This document shows, in pieces, positions 34,973-43,900 of a stretch of 51,399 bases of DNA; positions within the stretch are counted from its first letter, which is position 1, and each line of letters opens with the position of its first letter. The stretch covers positions 1-51,399 of the forward strand of contig JAFYAT010000096.1 of NCBI GenBank assembly GCA_017540585.1, given 5' to 3'. The translations under genes and the position numbers were made by a program. The notes beneath the pieces are model-generated. The model worked only from the letters and a program-made list of their open reading frames with translations. It did not search any database and had not been told where the DNA came from. This DNA comes from Bacteroidaceae bacterium. Lineage in GTDB: Bacteria; Bacteroidota; Bacteroidia; Bacteroidales; Bacteroidaceae.

Positions 34973-36079
34973 GTGGAAATGTTTAATATTTTTTTTATGG
35001 CATCAAAAAAGATTTTAAGTATTTCTTCAGTTGAAAAACTGGATTACATCAGACAAAGAGTCTGTAACATTAGTGAGGAAAAACTTCGTGCAGCAATCAA
35101 TACTGTCAGGAAGCAGAGAGATTTAGACGCCCTCATGAATATCTTGTCGAACCTTAACAACACGTTTGCTGCTGAGGAAGAACGACTGTTGGAAGATAGC
35201 GAAACCCACAACAAGAAGTATGCCAATGTCGATAACGACAAGTACTCGACAGCATACACGGTTTTGAACAACATCAAGCAAAGCGTATTTGCATTCTACC
35301 AGATAGTCAGAATGTTTTCAAAACAAAAGAGCCATGCCTTTTATGGCAACCGAAATGAAACAAAAAGCCTTGAGTTCCGCATACGACACAGCACCGTAGG
35401 CGACCTTGAGGTAACCGGATATATATTTGACAATCTTACTCCGTGTCAGAAGAGAGTCTTTACCGAAATGGAAAACTTTATTGAATATCTTGACCGTAGT
35501 CTCGGAATCTGTATAAGAATTATTGAAGAGGAAGAGTCTATAAGAAAAGATGTAACAAAAATACAACAATTATTTGAAAAACAAATTGAAGAAGTCTATC
35601 AGATTGTCAAAAGAAAAAAGGGTGGTTCAAAGGGGAAAACATTCTACAAGGAATTGCTTGAAGCTGACAGTAATCCGGAAAACGTACGAAAATGGTTCCA
35701 TAAAATAACACCCGAACAGATGGGTGATGTGGCAATAGGACTGAAAGACCAGCGTCTTTCAGAGTTCACTCCGTCACAGCGATATGTGTTCAACGAGAAT
35801 CCAGAGGCTATACGTTTCTTCGTTGATGTCGTGTCACATATTGACGACTGTACAGACAAGATTACAGGTGACACAATTGTGAATGTGATGAAATACACCA
35901 ACTGTACATCCAGCCAGACGGCTTTCTACGAGTGTTTCCGCGAAACATACATGCAGAATGGCGGAAAACATCGCGTTGTATCGAAACAAAGATTCAATCA
36001 GGCATGCACGGAACAGAACCATGGAAAGCAGAATAACTATGATTCGTTCGTATCCAAAATGGATATGTACGTGTTTTAA
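34973..36079 (+). CDS. Unknown helical protein, 368 residues
   Basis: I do not recognise the family. The product is largely helical and charged with no signal peptide or transmembrane segment: KLDYIRQRVCNISEEKLRAAINTVRKQRDLDALMNIL, then a central part with YLDRSLGICIRIIEEEESIRKDV and a basic linker KRKKGGSKGK near 215-225. The C-terminal half ends in a run that looks like a helix-turn-helix (NVMKYTNCTSSQTAFYECF). Either ATG 34973 or ATG 34997 (MASKKILS) could be the start. It has its own promoter and a strong terminator and begins the accessory region. Confidence 0.6.
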   Translation: MEMFNIFFMASKKILSISSVEKLDYIRQRVCNISEEKLRAAINTVRKQRDLDALMNILSNLNNTFAAEEERLLEDSETHNKKYANVDNDKYSTAYTVLNNIKQSVFAFYQIVRMFSKQKSHAFYGNRNETKSLEFRIRHSTVGDLEVTGYIFDNLTPCQKRVFTEMENFIEYLDRSLGICIRIIEEEESIRKDVTKIQQLFEKQIEEVYQIVKRKKGGSKGKTFYKELLEADSNPENVRKWFHKITPEQMGDVAIGLKDQRLSEFTPSQRYVFNENPEAIRFFVDVVSHIDDCTDKITGDTIVNVMKYTNCTSSQTAFYECFRETYMQNGGKHRVVSKQRFNQACTEQNHGKQNNYDSFVSKMDMYVF

Positions 36080-36101
36080 ATTACCTGTGAAACTTTCTAT
36101 C

Positions 36102-36141
36102 TCGCATCAGCATATTTCAATATATGTTGATGCGATTTTTT
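36102..36141 (+). terminator. Terminator of the 368-residue unknown gene
   Basis: TCGCATCAGCATAT and ATATGTTGATGCGA form a 14-bp stem with one G-T pair and a 6-nt loop, followed by TTTTTT. It lies 22 bp after the stop codon. Confidence 0.85.
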
Positions 36142-36143
36142 GT

Positions 36144-36298
36144 TTTTGTAAAGTTTTTTGAGTACATGAAATCCGATTTGTAAAGTTTTTGCCTTGTCCC
36201 AACCTTGAAAAACACACGAAAACTTTACAAAATCGAGAGATACTGTCTGAAAAACTTTACAGAAATGGTACATCCCCTCATTTTTGTAAAGTTTTTGC
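36144..36298. repeat. Five copies of TTTGTAAAGTTTTT in mixed orientation
   Basis: Direct copies lie at 36144-36159, 36177-36191 and 36281-36298; inverted copies (AAAACTTTACAAAA-like) lie at 36219-36232 and 36250-36262. The region (part of a 586-bp gap) is otherwise non-coding. Spacing is irregular, more like binding sites for a protein than a satellite. Confidence 0.75.
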
Positions 36299-36419
36299 TT
36301 CTAAAACTTATCAAGCCCCTGAATACGTGTTTTTTACGTTATCTCAAAAAATCCTCATACATTTGCAGCGCAAGTTCGGAGGAAAAGCCAACGCTGATTC
36401 AAGGTTGCAACTCCTAAGA

Positions 36420-36550
36420 TTCTCCGTTCTTCCTCCGTTCGTTCTCCGTTCAGTCTCCGTTCCTGAACGGACAAACGACGGAGAAGTGACGGAGAATCGA
36501 CGGAGAAACATCGGAGAACGAACGGAGAATGAACGGAGAACCGACGGAAA
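36420..36550. repeat. CGGAGAA repeat block with internal inverted symmetry
   Basis: The left half has four TCCGTTC units (TCTCCGTTCTTCCTCCGTTC and so on); the right half has about seven CGGAGAA units spaced 10-13 bp. The halves are complementary and could fold into one long hairpin or cruciform. The units are too short and too irregular for CRISPR. Confidence 0.8.
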
Positions 36551-36665
36551 AGCATTGGAAAACGTTCCTTTGAACTGCAAAATTGAAAATTTAATGTTTA
36601 ACTTTAATCCCGTGAAGTGTCCGACGGGTCATTCTTCTATGGATGGCGAATAGGGCACAATAGAT

Positions 36666-37631
36666 ATGGCAATTTTACGCGGAGCAATCAAAAAGATGAC
36701 CGGTTCAGCAGGTGAGTTTATGTTCCACTCTGAGAGTGGCAGAACAATCGTAAGAGAGAAGCCTGCATCAGTGAAGAACGTTCGAAGCGTTGCACAGCAG
36801 AGAACACGTATGAAGTTTACTAACATCATCCGTATGTACAAGGCTATTTCGCCTTTGGCAATATGCGGCTTTGAGGACAAGGCAAAGGGTGTAAGTGATT
36901 ACAACATGTTTGTTAAGGTAAACATGTATCGCACACCTGTTTTCCTCACAAAGGCAGAGGTGGCAGACAGGGCTTGTGTAGCAGCACCATACAAGATTAC
37001 AGATGGCTCTCTCGACAAGATTTTCGTTACTGGTAAGGGTGCAAATGCAGTAACGAATATTGACCTTGGCGGTCTTGTTATTGATGCCAACACTACGGTA
37101 GGTGAGTTCAGTTCAGTTGTTGTGAGCCTGAACACAGATTATGACAAATATGATTTGTTGTCATTCTACAGTGTGCTTCAGTACGTTGACGAGGAAACTG
37201 GTACACCATTCGTCAAGGCAAATGCTTGCTCAATAAAGCTTGACCCAAAGAATCAGGCACCTCTCTGGACTCTTGTCAACAAGGCAGGTTTTGCAAGCAA
37301 GAACGGGTTCCTTGCTCATGGTGAGAGTGAGGGTGATGGCGTGTTCTGCTGGGTTCACTCACGTAAGAAGGGGGATGGTAGTCTGCTTGTCAGCTCACAG
37401 TGTCTCATTGACAACAACACCATCCTTGCCGACTACACATCTGAGGATGCATACTACGATGCTGTAAACACTTACGGTGGCGAGCGCAATGTATTCCTTG
37501 ACCCAACGACATCAGGCAATGCTGCTCGTCCATCATCTGGTGGTAACGGCGGTACATCAGGTGGTAATGGTGGTAGCACTCCTACGCCTAATCCAAGTAG
37601 TGGTGATGACAACACAGGTGACAGCTTCTAA
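36666..37631 (+). CDS. DUF6266-like protein with Gly/Ser/Pro tail
   Basis: The 321-residue product begins MAILRGAIKKMTGSAGEFMF and continues with SVAQQRTRMKFTNIIRMYKAISPLAICGFEDKAKGVSDYNMFVKVNM, a pattern I associate with DUF6266 proteins of Bacteroidetes; the assignment is moderate. The middle is beta-rich. The last 35 residues are a low-complexity Gly/Ser/Pro/Asn tail. Function unknown. It stands alone between the repeat arrays upstream and the WYL cassette downstream. Confidence 0.65.
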   Translation: MAILRGAIKKMTGSAGEFMFHSESGRTIVREKPASVKNVRSVAQQRTRMKFTNIIRMYKAISPLAICGFEDKAKGVSDYNMFVKVNMYRTPVFLTKAEVADRACVAAPYKITDGSLDKIFVTGKGANAVTNIDLGGLVIDANTTVGEFSSVVVSLNTDYDKYDLLSFYSVLQYVDEETGTPFVKANACSIKLDPKNQAPLWTLVNKAGFASKNGFLAHGESEGDGVFCWVHSRKKGDGSLLVSSQCLIDNNTILADYTSEDAYYDAVNTYGGERNVFLDPTTSGNAARPSSGGNGGTSGGNGGSTPTPNPSSGDDNTGDSF

Positions 37632-38106
37632 CTTGCATTATTATCTTCATAATGCATGAGTTAAAAGTTTAAAAATAAAAGTTATAAGTTAGAGATTACT
37701 CGTATTACATGTTGTTATGCAATAACTTCTAACTATTCAACTCAACTTTTAACTGTTAACTGTAAATTATTAACTCCTGTATGAACAATACAGGTTGTGC
37801 CGCTCACCTGTGAGTCAAAAGACTGCTTCCATTAACTCGAAGCATAAGGTCATTACGTTGTTTTTTATAAATTCGGCAATAAACTCGTTTTGTTGCCGAA
37901 TTTATATGTTTGGATAGAAATGTAAAACATATCAAAAAGTAAATGCTGTTAATAATACTCTGCATTCAACAAAATACGTCATTAAAATGGATTTTTTAAT
38001 GGAATATGCATCAAGTAATTGGAATTATCCTTACATTTGTAACTGTATTTTTCGATAACGGCTCATTTTTCCCGAACCTATGCCACAATTTGGCGCAACC
38101 TTGTTA
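37632..38106. other. Intergenic region with hairpin
   Basis: No gene is seen. Bases 37640-37760 hold AAGTTATAAGTTAGAG-type short repeats and their inverted forms. A perfect 13-bp inverted repeat ATAAATTCGGCAA/TTGCCGAATTTAT lies at 37867-37905 but lacks a T run, so its role as a terminator is uncertain. Confidence 0.6.
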
Positions 38107-38114
38107 TACTTTTG
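38107..38114 (+). promoter_or_regulatory. Promoter -7 box TACTTTTG of the WYL cassette
   Basis: Exact TAnnTTTG match, 19 bp before the ATG at 38133. It supports this start over the upstream alternative at 38112, which would overlap the box. Confidence 0.65.
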
Positions 38115-38132
38115 CAGAAAAAACATAGAAAC

Positions 38133-39086
38133 ATGAACAACGATAGAGGACAAAGTTTGATTACCAAGTACGTCTGGGTGATAGATACCATCTATCGCAG
38201 ACACAATATATCGTTCAAGGAACTGAATGAGCTGTGGCTTAGCGATGATATCAGCAGAGGCGTGGAAATTCCCAAACGCACCTTTGACAGGTGGCGCAGT
38301 GCCATCTTGGATATGTTCGGTATTATCATAGCCAACGAGAATCGTGGCGAGTATCGTTACTACATCGAGAATAAAGAGGACATCAGCAATAACGGACTCC
38401 GTTCATGGCTTTACAATACTTTCTGTGTGAGCAATGCCTTGGCAAACAGTCAGAGCATCAAAGACCGTATCATTCTTGAGAACGTGCCGTCTGGACAGGA
38501 ATACTTGCAGCCTATCATCAAGGCGATGAAGGAAAACCGTGTGCTAAACATAACATATCACAGTTATTGGAAGGATGAGGAGAACAACTTTGATGTTCAG
38601 CCGTATTGCGTGAAACTGTTCCGTCAGCGTTGGTACATGGTTGCACAAAGCATCGATTCGTACTATTCTGAGAAAGGTCCACGTATATATTCGCTTGACC
38701 GTATCAAACATCTTCAAACAACAGGCGAGACATTCAAGATGCCGAAGGACTGGACGGCAGAGGATTTCTTTGACGGCTGCTTTGGAATCATTGCAGAACA
38801 GTCTGTCAAAATCCAACCTGTTAAGTTAAAAGTATCAGTTGGACAGGCCAACTACATCCGTGACTTGAAAATGCATGAGTCGCAGAAAGAGGTAGAGCGC
38901 AACGAAGAGTACAGCATCTTTACTTTCAACCTCCGACCAGAGTTTGATTTCCAGCAGGAACTGCTTTGGCACGGTGAGGATATGGAAGTGCTCGAGCCAC
39001 TCTGGCTACGTAAAGAGATTGCTGAAAAGATAAACAGAATGTGGAACAAATATAGTGCAAGCGAGAACAAAGACAAACTTGTTTGA
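38133..39086 (+). CDS. WYL-domain transcriptional regulator
   Basis: The 317-residue product has an N-terminal winged-helix part (SFKELNELWL...IPKRTFDRWRSAILDMFGI) and a C-terminal WYL domain (about 125-200: VLNITYHSYWKDEENNFDVQPYCVKLFRQRWYMVAQ, IYSLDRIKHLQTT) followed by a WCX-like end. WYL regulators bind nucleic acid or nucleotide ligands and often control defence cassettes (the BrxR/CapW type). Here it starts a four-gene unit with short gaps (49, 39 and 20 bp). Confidence 0.88.
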   Translation: MNNDRGQSLITKYVWVIDTIYRRHNISFKELNELWLSDDISRGVEIPKRTFDRWRSAILDMFGIIIANENRGEYRYYIENKEDISNNGLRSWLYNTFCVSNALANSQSIKDRIILENVPSGQEYLQPIIKAMKENRVLNITYHSYWKDEENNFDVQPYCVKLFRQRWYMVAQSIDSYYSEKGPRIYSLDRIKHLQTTGETFKMPKDWTAEDFFDGCFGIIAEQSVKIQPVKLKVSVGQANYIRDLKMHESQKEVERNEEYSIFTFNLRPEFDFQQELLWHGEDMEVLEPLWLRKEIAEKINRMWNKYSASENKDKLV

Positions 39087-39135
39087 TCTTTGTCGAGTGT
39101 AGCCTATATTATCAAAATACAAGGAGGATAAATAA

Positions 39136-39627
39136 ATGCAAGACTTTGCTGCAATAGATTTTGAGACAGCCAACAATGAGCGCAGTTCTGTCTGTTCTGT
39201 CGGTATAGTCATCGTTCGTGGTGGCGAGATAGTGGATTCGTTCTACTCTCTCATCCAACCGGAACCGAACTATTATAACTACTGGTGCAGTCAGGTGCAT
39301 GGTCTCTGCCAGGAAGATACTGAGGATGCCCCGGTATTCCCGAAGGTATGGGCACAGATAGAACCATTGATTGAAGGCCTGCCACTTGTGGCACATAATA
39401 AGCCATTTGACGAAAGCTGTCTGAAAGCCGTGTTCCGTGTCTATCAGATGGACTATCCAGACTATGAGTTCTACGACACACTTTGTGTCTCACGACGAGT
39501 ACTCCCACACTTGGCTAACCATCAGCTTCACACCGTTGCAGCAGCCTGTGGCTATGAATTGGAGAATCATCACCACGCACTTGCCGATGCCGAAGCATGT
39601 GCATGGATTGCAAGAGAGATATTGTAA
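39136..39627 (+). CDS. DEDDh 3'-5' exonuclease (DnaQ/PolC-epsilon type)
   Basis: The 163-residue product shows all exonuclease motifs: ExoI AAIDFETAN (Asp, Glu), ExoII LVAHNKPFDESCL (Asp) and ExoIII ENHHHALADAEACAWI (His and Asp). It is a stand-alone domain, the size of the small epsilon-like exonucleases, and cleaves DNA or RNA from 3' ends. It is the second gene of the WYL cassette, not near replication genes, so a role in that system is likely. Confidence 0.9.
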   Translation: MQDFAAIDFETANNERSSVCSVGIVIVRGGEIVDSFYSLIQPEPNYYNYWCSQVHGLCQEDTEDAPVFPKVWAQIEPLIEGLPLVAHNKPFDESCLKAVFRVYQMDYPDYEFYDTLCVSRRVLPHLANHQLHTVAAACGYELENHHHALADAEACAWIAREIL

Positions 39628-39666
39628 TAACCAATGAAATAATACATATAAAAAATAATCGATCTT

Positions 39667-40881
39667 ATGTTATTAGTAACTTCAGATAACATAGCTGCCA
39701 TAGAGAAATTCATCTCGAAAAGATGGCCAGATAAGATAGTGTCAACGCAAGATAATCCTGACGCTCAGTATTACAAGCTGGGTAACGAGATAGGTAGTGA
39801 AAGCGTTTATAAGCAATTCACCTATGCTCGTAACGTCATCCAGTGGAACATGAACTTATTCCTCGATGGCAAAGACAATAACTGGTCAAAGCGAGTTTCT
39901 AAGTATAGGGATGAGGTAACTGAAGGTTACAACATCGTGCCTAACTTCTTCATCAGCGCAAGGATGGACAAGGAACTATCCTACGATGATAAGATATATG
40001 AGACTCAGAAGGATAACAAGTTCTTTATCCAACGTCACTTTGAGAACCGCTTGTTCGACCGTGACACTCTGCTTATATACCACTACGATGTGAACTTCCT
40101 TTATGTCGTTTCACTCTATGCCCAAAATGACGATGGAGCAAAGCAACAATGGAAGGATAAGGTCAGAGCATTGTTTAGAAAGGAAATCCAGCAGAAACTG
40201 CAAGGTGACTTCAAGTTCTATGCCATGACTGCCCATCCGAATGTGGATGCTACCCAATACATAGAAGAAAACTTCAAGGAGGTGCTTGGTAAACTCTATC
40301 AGCCCTTCCCTAACAAAGAATTCTTCTCCCTGGCATTGGATTCCAACGAAAAGTACAAGGAAGAGAATGACAAGTTGCTGGAGGAACTGAAAAAGCACTT
40401 CTATGTAGAAGAATGCAAGATTGGTACTGATCCAACAGAAATCTTGGAGGAAGCAAAGGCAATCACCCCTGTGCCAGCCGGCATCGAAAAGCAAAAGACT
40501 GGTGTCCTTATGGTCATGATGGAGAACTTTGCGGACAAGTGCGTGAAGTTCCTACCTTATGGTAAAATTGCCATTGGTATCAAATATTCCAAGGATTCCA
40601 TGGCGATAGTCGAACATCTTTCTGAGATTGGTTACATTCTGTTCCATACTCGCAAGGATGAAGGGCTGCATCTGTTCGCAATCAATGGTGACATCACCGT
40701 GGTTGATTCGGACGAACTTGGTAGCGACGTTTATAAGAATGTAGGCACCACTGAAATGTATGCTGTAGTACCGTTCCAGACAATAGAACTGGATAGTAGT
40801 AACCTGCATTCAAGCAAGAAATCATTCACTCTGAAGACGAGATATGATGCTCAGTTTGAGGAACTAAATAACTTACAATAA
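39667..40881 (+). CDS. Unknown 404-residue protein of the WYL cassette
   Basis: I do not recognise the family. It is soluble, with no signal peptide. Features visible are an early RWPDKIV, a central LIYHYDVNFLYVVSLYAQND strand pair, KVRALFRKEIQQKLQGDFKFYAMT, the segment LGKLYQPFPNKEFFSLALD, a helical KEENDKLLEELKKHF, and a second half (about 285-390) with a mixed alpha/beta pattern (GVLMVMMENFADKCVKFLPYGKIAIGI, EGLHLFAINGDITVV). It lies 39 bp after the exonuclease and 20 bp before the giant gene, so it should act with them. Confidence 0.6.
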   Translation: MLLVTSDNIAAIEKFISKRWPDKIVSTQDNPDAQYYKLGNEIGSESVYKQFTYARNVIQWNMNLFLDGKDNNWSKRVSKYRDEVTEGYNIVPNFFISARMDKELSYDDKIYETQKDNKFFIQRHFENRLFDRDTLLIYHYDVNFLYVVSLYAQNDDGAKQQWKDKVRALFRKEIQQKLQGDFKFYAMTAHPNVDATQYIEENFKEVLGKLYQPFPNKEFFSLALDSNEKYKEENDKLLEELKKHFYVEECKIGTDPTEILEEAKAITPVPAGIEKQKTGVLMVMMENFADKCVKFLPYGKIAIGIKYSKDSMAIVEHLSEIGYILFHTRKDEGLHLFAINGDITVVDSDELGSDVYKNVGTTEMYAVVPFQTIELDSSNLHSSKKSFTLKTRYDAQFEELNNLQ

Positions 40882-40901
40882 TTTTTTGTCTTTACTTCAC
40901 T

Positions 40902-43900
40902 ATGGCTATATTTTCCAATATTCAGCATCTTATCAATGGAGTAGATATTGATACCCTTTTAAGTCAGATAGAGGAACTAACCAACGAACTTAAAAAGGAA
41001 AAAGCAGAAGCACGCAAATCAATATCCTCGCTATCTTCTAAGCTTGAACGGGCTCAGAAAAAGAACGATACTCTAAAAGAAGATCTTACTAGAGAGTCTA
41101 ATAAATGTCATATAGCAGAATCAAAACTTGCAGAGTCAGAAAGTCGTATAGTATCCTTTGCAAAAGAGAATAACGAGTTGTTAAAAACTGAGGAAAAACT
41201 TAAAGCAGACCTACAAAAACTTGGTGCATCAAATAGTAGTTTAAATGGCAAGAATTTGACACTCCACAATAAGGTTACAAAGTTAGAGGATCAAATAAAG
41301 CACCTTAAAGACGAGATAAATGCAAAAGACTCAGAGATTTCGTCCGTAAATAAAAATGCAGAAAGAATTGAAAATCGTCTAAAAAATGAAACTTCACTTT
41401 TAGACGAAGCAAAGAATCTTGTTGAAACTCTAAATGAGGATAACCAGCAACTCAAAGCTGAAATATCAATAAAAACAGAAGAGAACACGATTATATCAAG
41501 CGAGGTTGAAAATCTTAAGAAAATTAACCAAGAATTGAATGCTGACCGTGAAGATAAATTACAGCTTATTAGTGTCTTAGAAAAAGACATAAAAAAAAAT
41601 CAAGATTCTTTTGAATCAGTCACTTGTGACAACAATCGTCTCCAGCAAACTTGTGAAACCATATCTAATGACAATCAAGAACTTAAAAATAAAAACGAAG
41701 AACTTTCTGATAGATTTACTACACTAAATTCTGATTTTGAAAGTCTTAAAATTGAGAACGATAGGATTTGCACAGAACTGGAATTGCAAAAGACAGCCTT
41801 AGAACAAGCGAACGCGGAGAATTCACAACTTAAAAATGATCTCCAAACTGTTCAAAATGAATTTTCGTCAGCCCAAGAACAATTGGACGTCTATGGGAAG
41901 AATTTAGATTCTCTTCAATCTCAAATTCAGATACTGAATTCTGAAAAAGAAGAGTTAAAACCATATATGTACCTTATTGATGCAAAGAAGGAAGATGAAG
42001 CAAAAGAACGTGCACTTAATCTTGCAAAAGACACTTTGCAAGAATTAGTCGATAGGGCTAATAATGTATTGCTAGATTTGAAACACGATGAAGTTTCAAC
42101 ACTATTGTCATCTGCCATTTCTACTGCCCAAGAGCTAATAGACTCAGCTAAAGATATTGCTGCTATTGATGAAGCAAAACATGATTTAGATAAAAGCATT
42201 AACCAGGCGCAATTAAAAGAGCAAGAATTAATTGAAGAAGAGCTCCGGAAGATTAAAGAAGAAGAGGAAGCAAAAGAGCGTGCACTTAATCTTGCAAAAG
42301 ACACTTTGCAAGCCTTAATCAACAAGGCAAATGGTGTGTTGTCTGACTTGAAACATGAGGAAGTATCGGCACCATTGTCTCTTGCTATTTCTATTGCCCA
42401 AGAACATATAGACTCTGCTAAGGACATTACAGCAATCAATGAAGCCAAGCAGGATTTAGACAATTCCTTCAATCAAGCTCAATTAACAGAGCAACAATTG
42501 ATTGAAGAAGAACAACGTAAGCTTAAAGAGGAAGAAAAAACGAAAGTATTGGCACTAAACCAAGCAAAAGAAACTTTACAAGAATTAATAGACAAGGCAG
42601 GTATTGTTTTGTCAGAATTGAAACACGATGAAGTCTCAACACTATTATCATCTGCCATTTCTACAGCCCAAGATCAACTGAGCTCAGCTAAAGATATTGC
42701 TGCTATTGATGAAGCAAAACTTGATTTAGATAAAAGCATCAACCAGGCTCAATCTAAAGAAGCTGATTTACTTGAAGAAGAACATCGTGAACAGCAGGAG
42801 AAAGAAGCTTCTGAAAATGCTGCAAAATTACTTAGCGAAACGAGAAATGTTCTCACAAGACTTATAGATGAAGCAAAAATATACAAAGAGACCATTGAAT
42901 ATGCAGATATTGCTACTGAATTACAATATGTTATAGAGTCTGTAGAAAAATTTTCTGAAGTCAACAGTGATAACATACAAGAGATTCAAAGTAATATATC
43001 GTCTCTTAAAACCGCTTTGTCCAACGCTAAGAACGAAGTAACCAGCGAAAAGAAGACACAATCTCATATTGTAAAACGAAGCATCCTTGAGATTTTCGAC
43101 ACAAAAGAAGGTGATATTATTGAGTCTGAGAAATTCTTTAAACGACCAGAACACGAACTCGTAAGATGGCGTAGAATCTTTGAAGAATCAATTTTGTATG
43201 CTGAACATCGTTTCATCTGCACAAATTGTCGCCAAGACGTAAAAATATCAGGAAGGAAATATGAAAGAGGTCAAGTTGCCTTTTTTTCTCACCTCCATGA
43301 CAGTGACTTCTGTGAGATTAAAACCACGACTGGACTTTCTAAGGAACAGATAGAAGCAAGAAAGTATGGTCTTATTGCTGAGAGTGAGAGACATAAGAGG
43401 CTTAAGAGACTTATTCATCAAGCGCTTGAAGGGTATTCAAGCAGACAAAAGGGTGTAAATAATGTCGTAGAAGAAAAACGAGTTAATAGTGATATTCCTT
43501 ATCTCAATTGGCGTCGACCAGATGTAATGGCCGATTACAATGACATGCATCTTGTTTTTGAGCTTCAATTATCTACAACCTTTGTAAGTGTAGTAGTACA
43601 AAGAGATATATTCTATCGTCTTAATGACTATTTCATAATATGGGTATTTAATTTTGATGATAACGAGAAATACGTTGATCTCACAAACTTAATGTGTAAA
43701 GACATATATTACGCTAATAAGCGTAATGTCTTCATATTCGATAAAGATGCACAGCGAGAAAGTGAAGAACGTGGTGAACTGGTGCTAAAATGTAATTGGC
43801 TGGACATAGACAATACATGGCATTATTCAAACGCAAAAGGAAATGGAGATGGTGTGCTTATAACTCTTGATCAATTGAAATTTGACAAAGAGACATGTAA

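Noticed and set aside
36420-36550. Possible CRISPR array
   Set aside because: Repeat units are 7-10 bp with 3-5 bp between them, there is inverted symmetry and no cas gene nearby.
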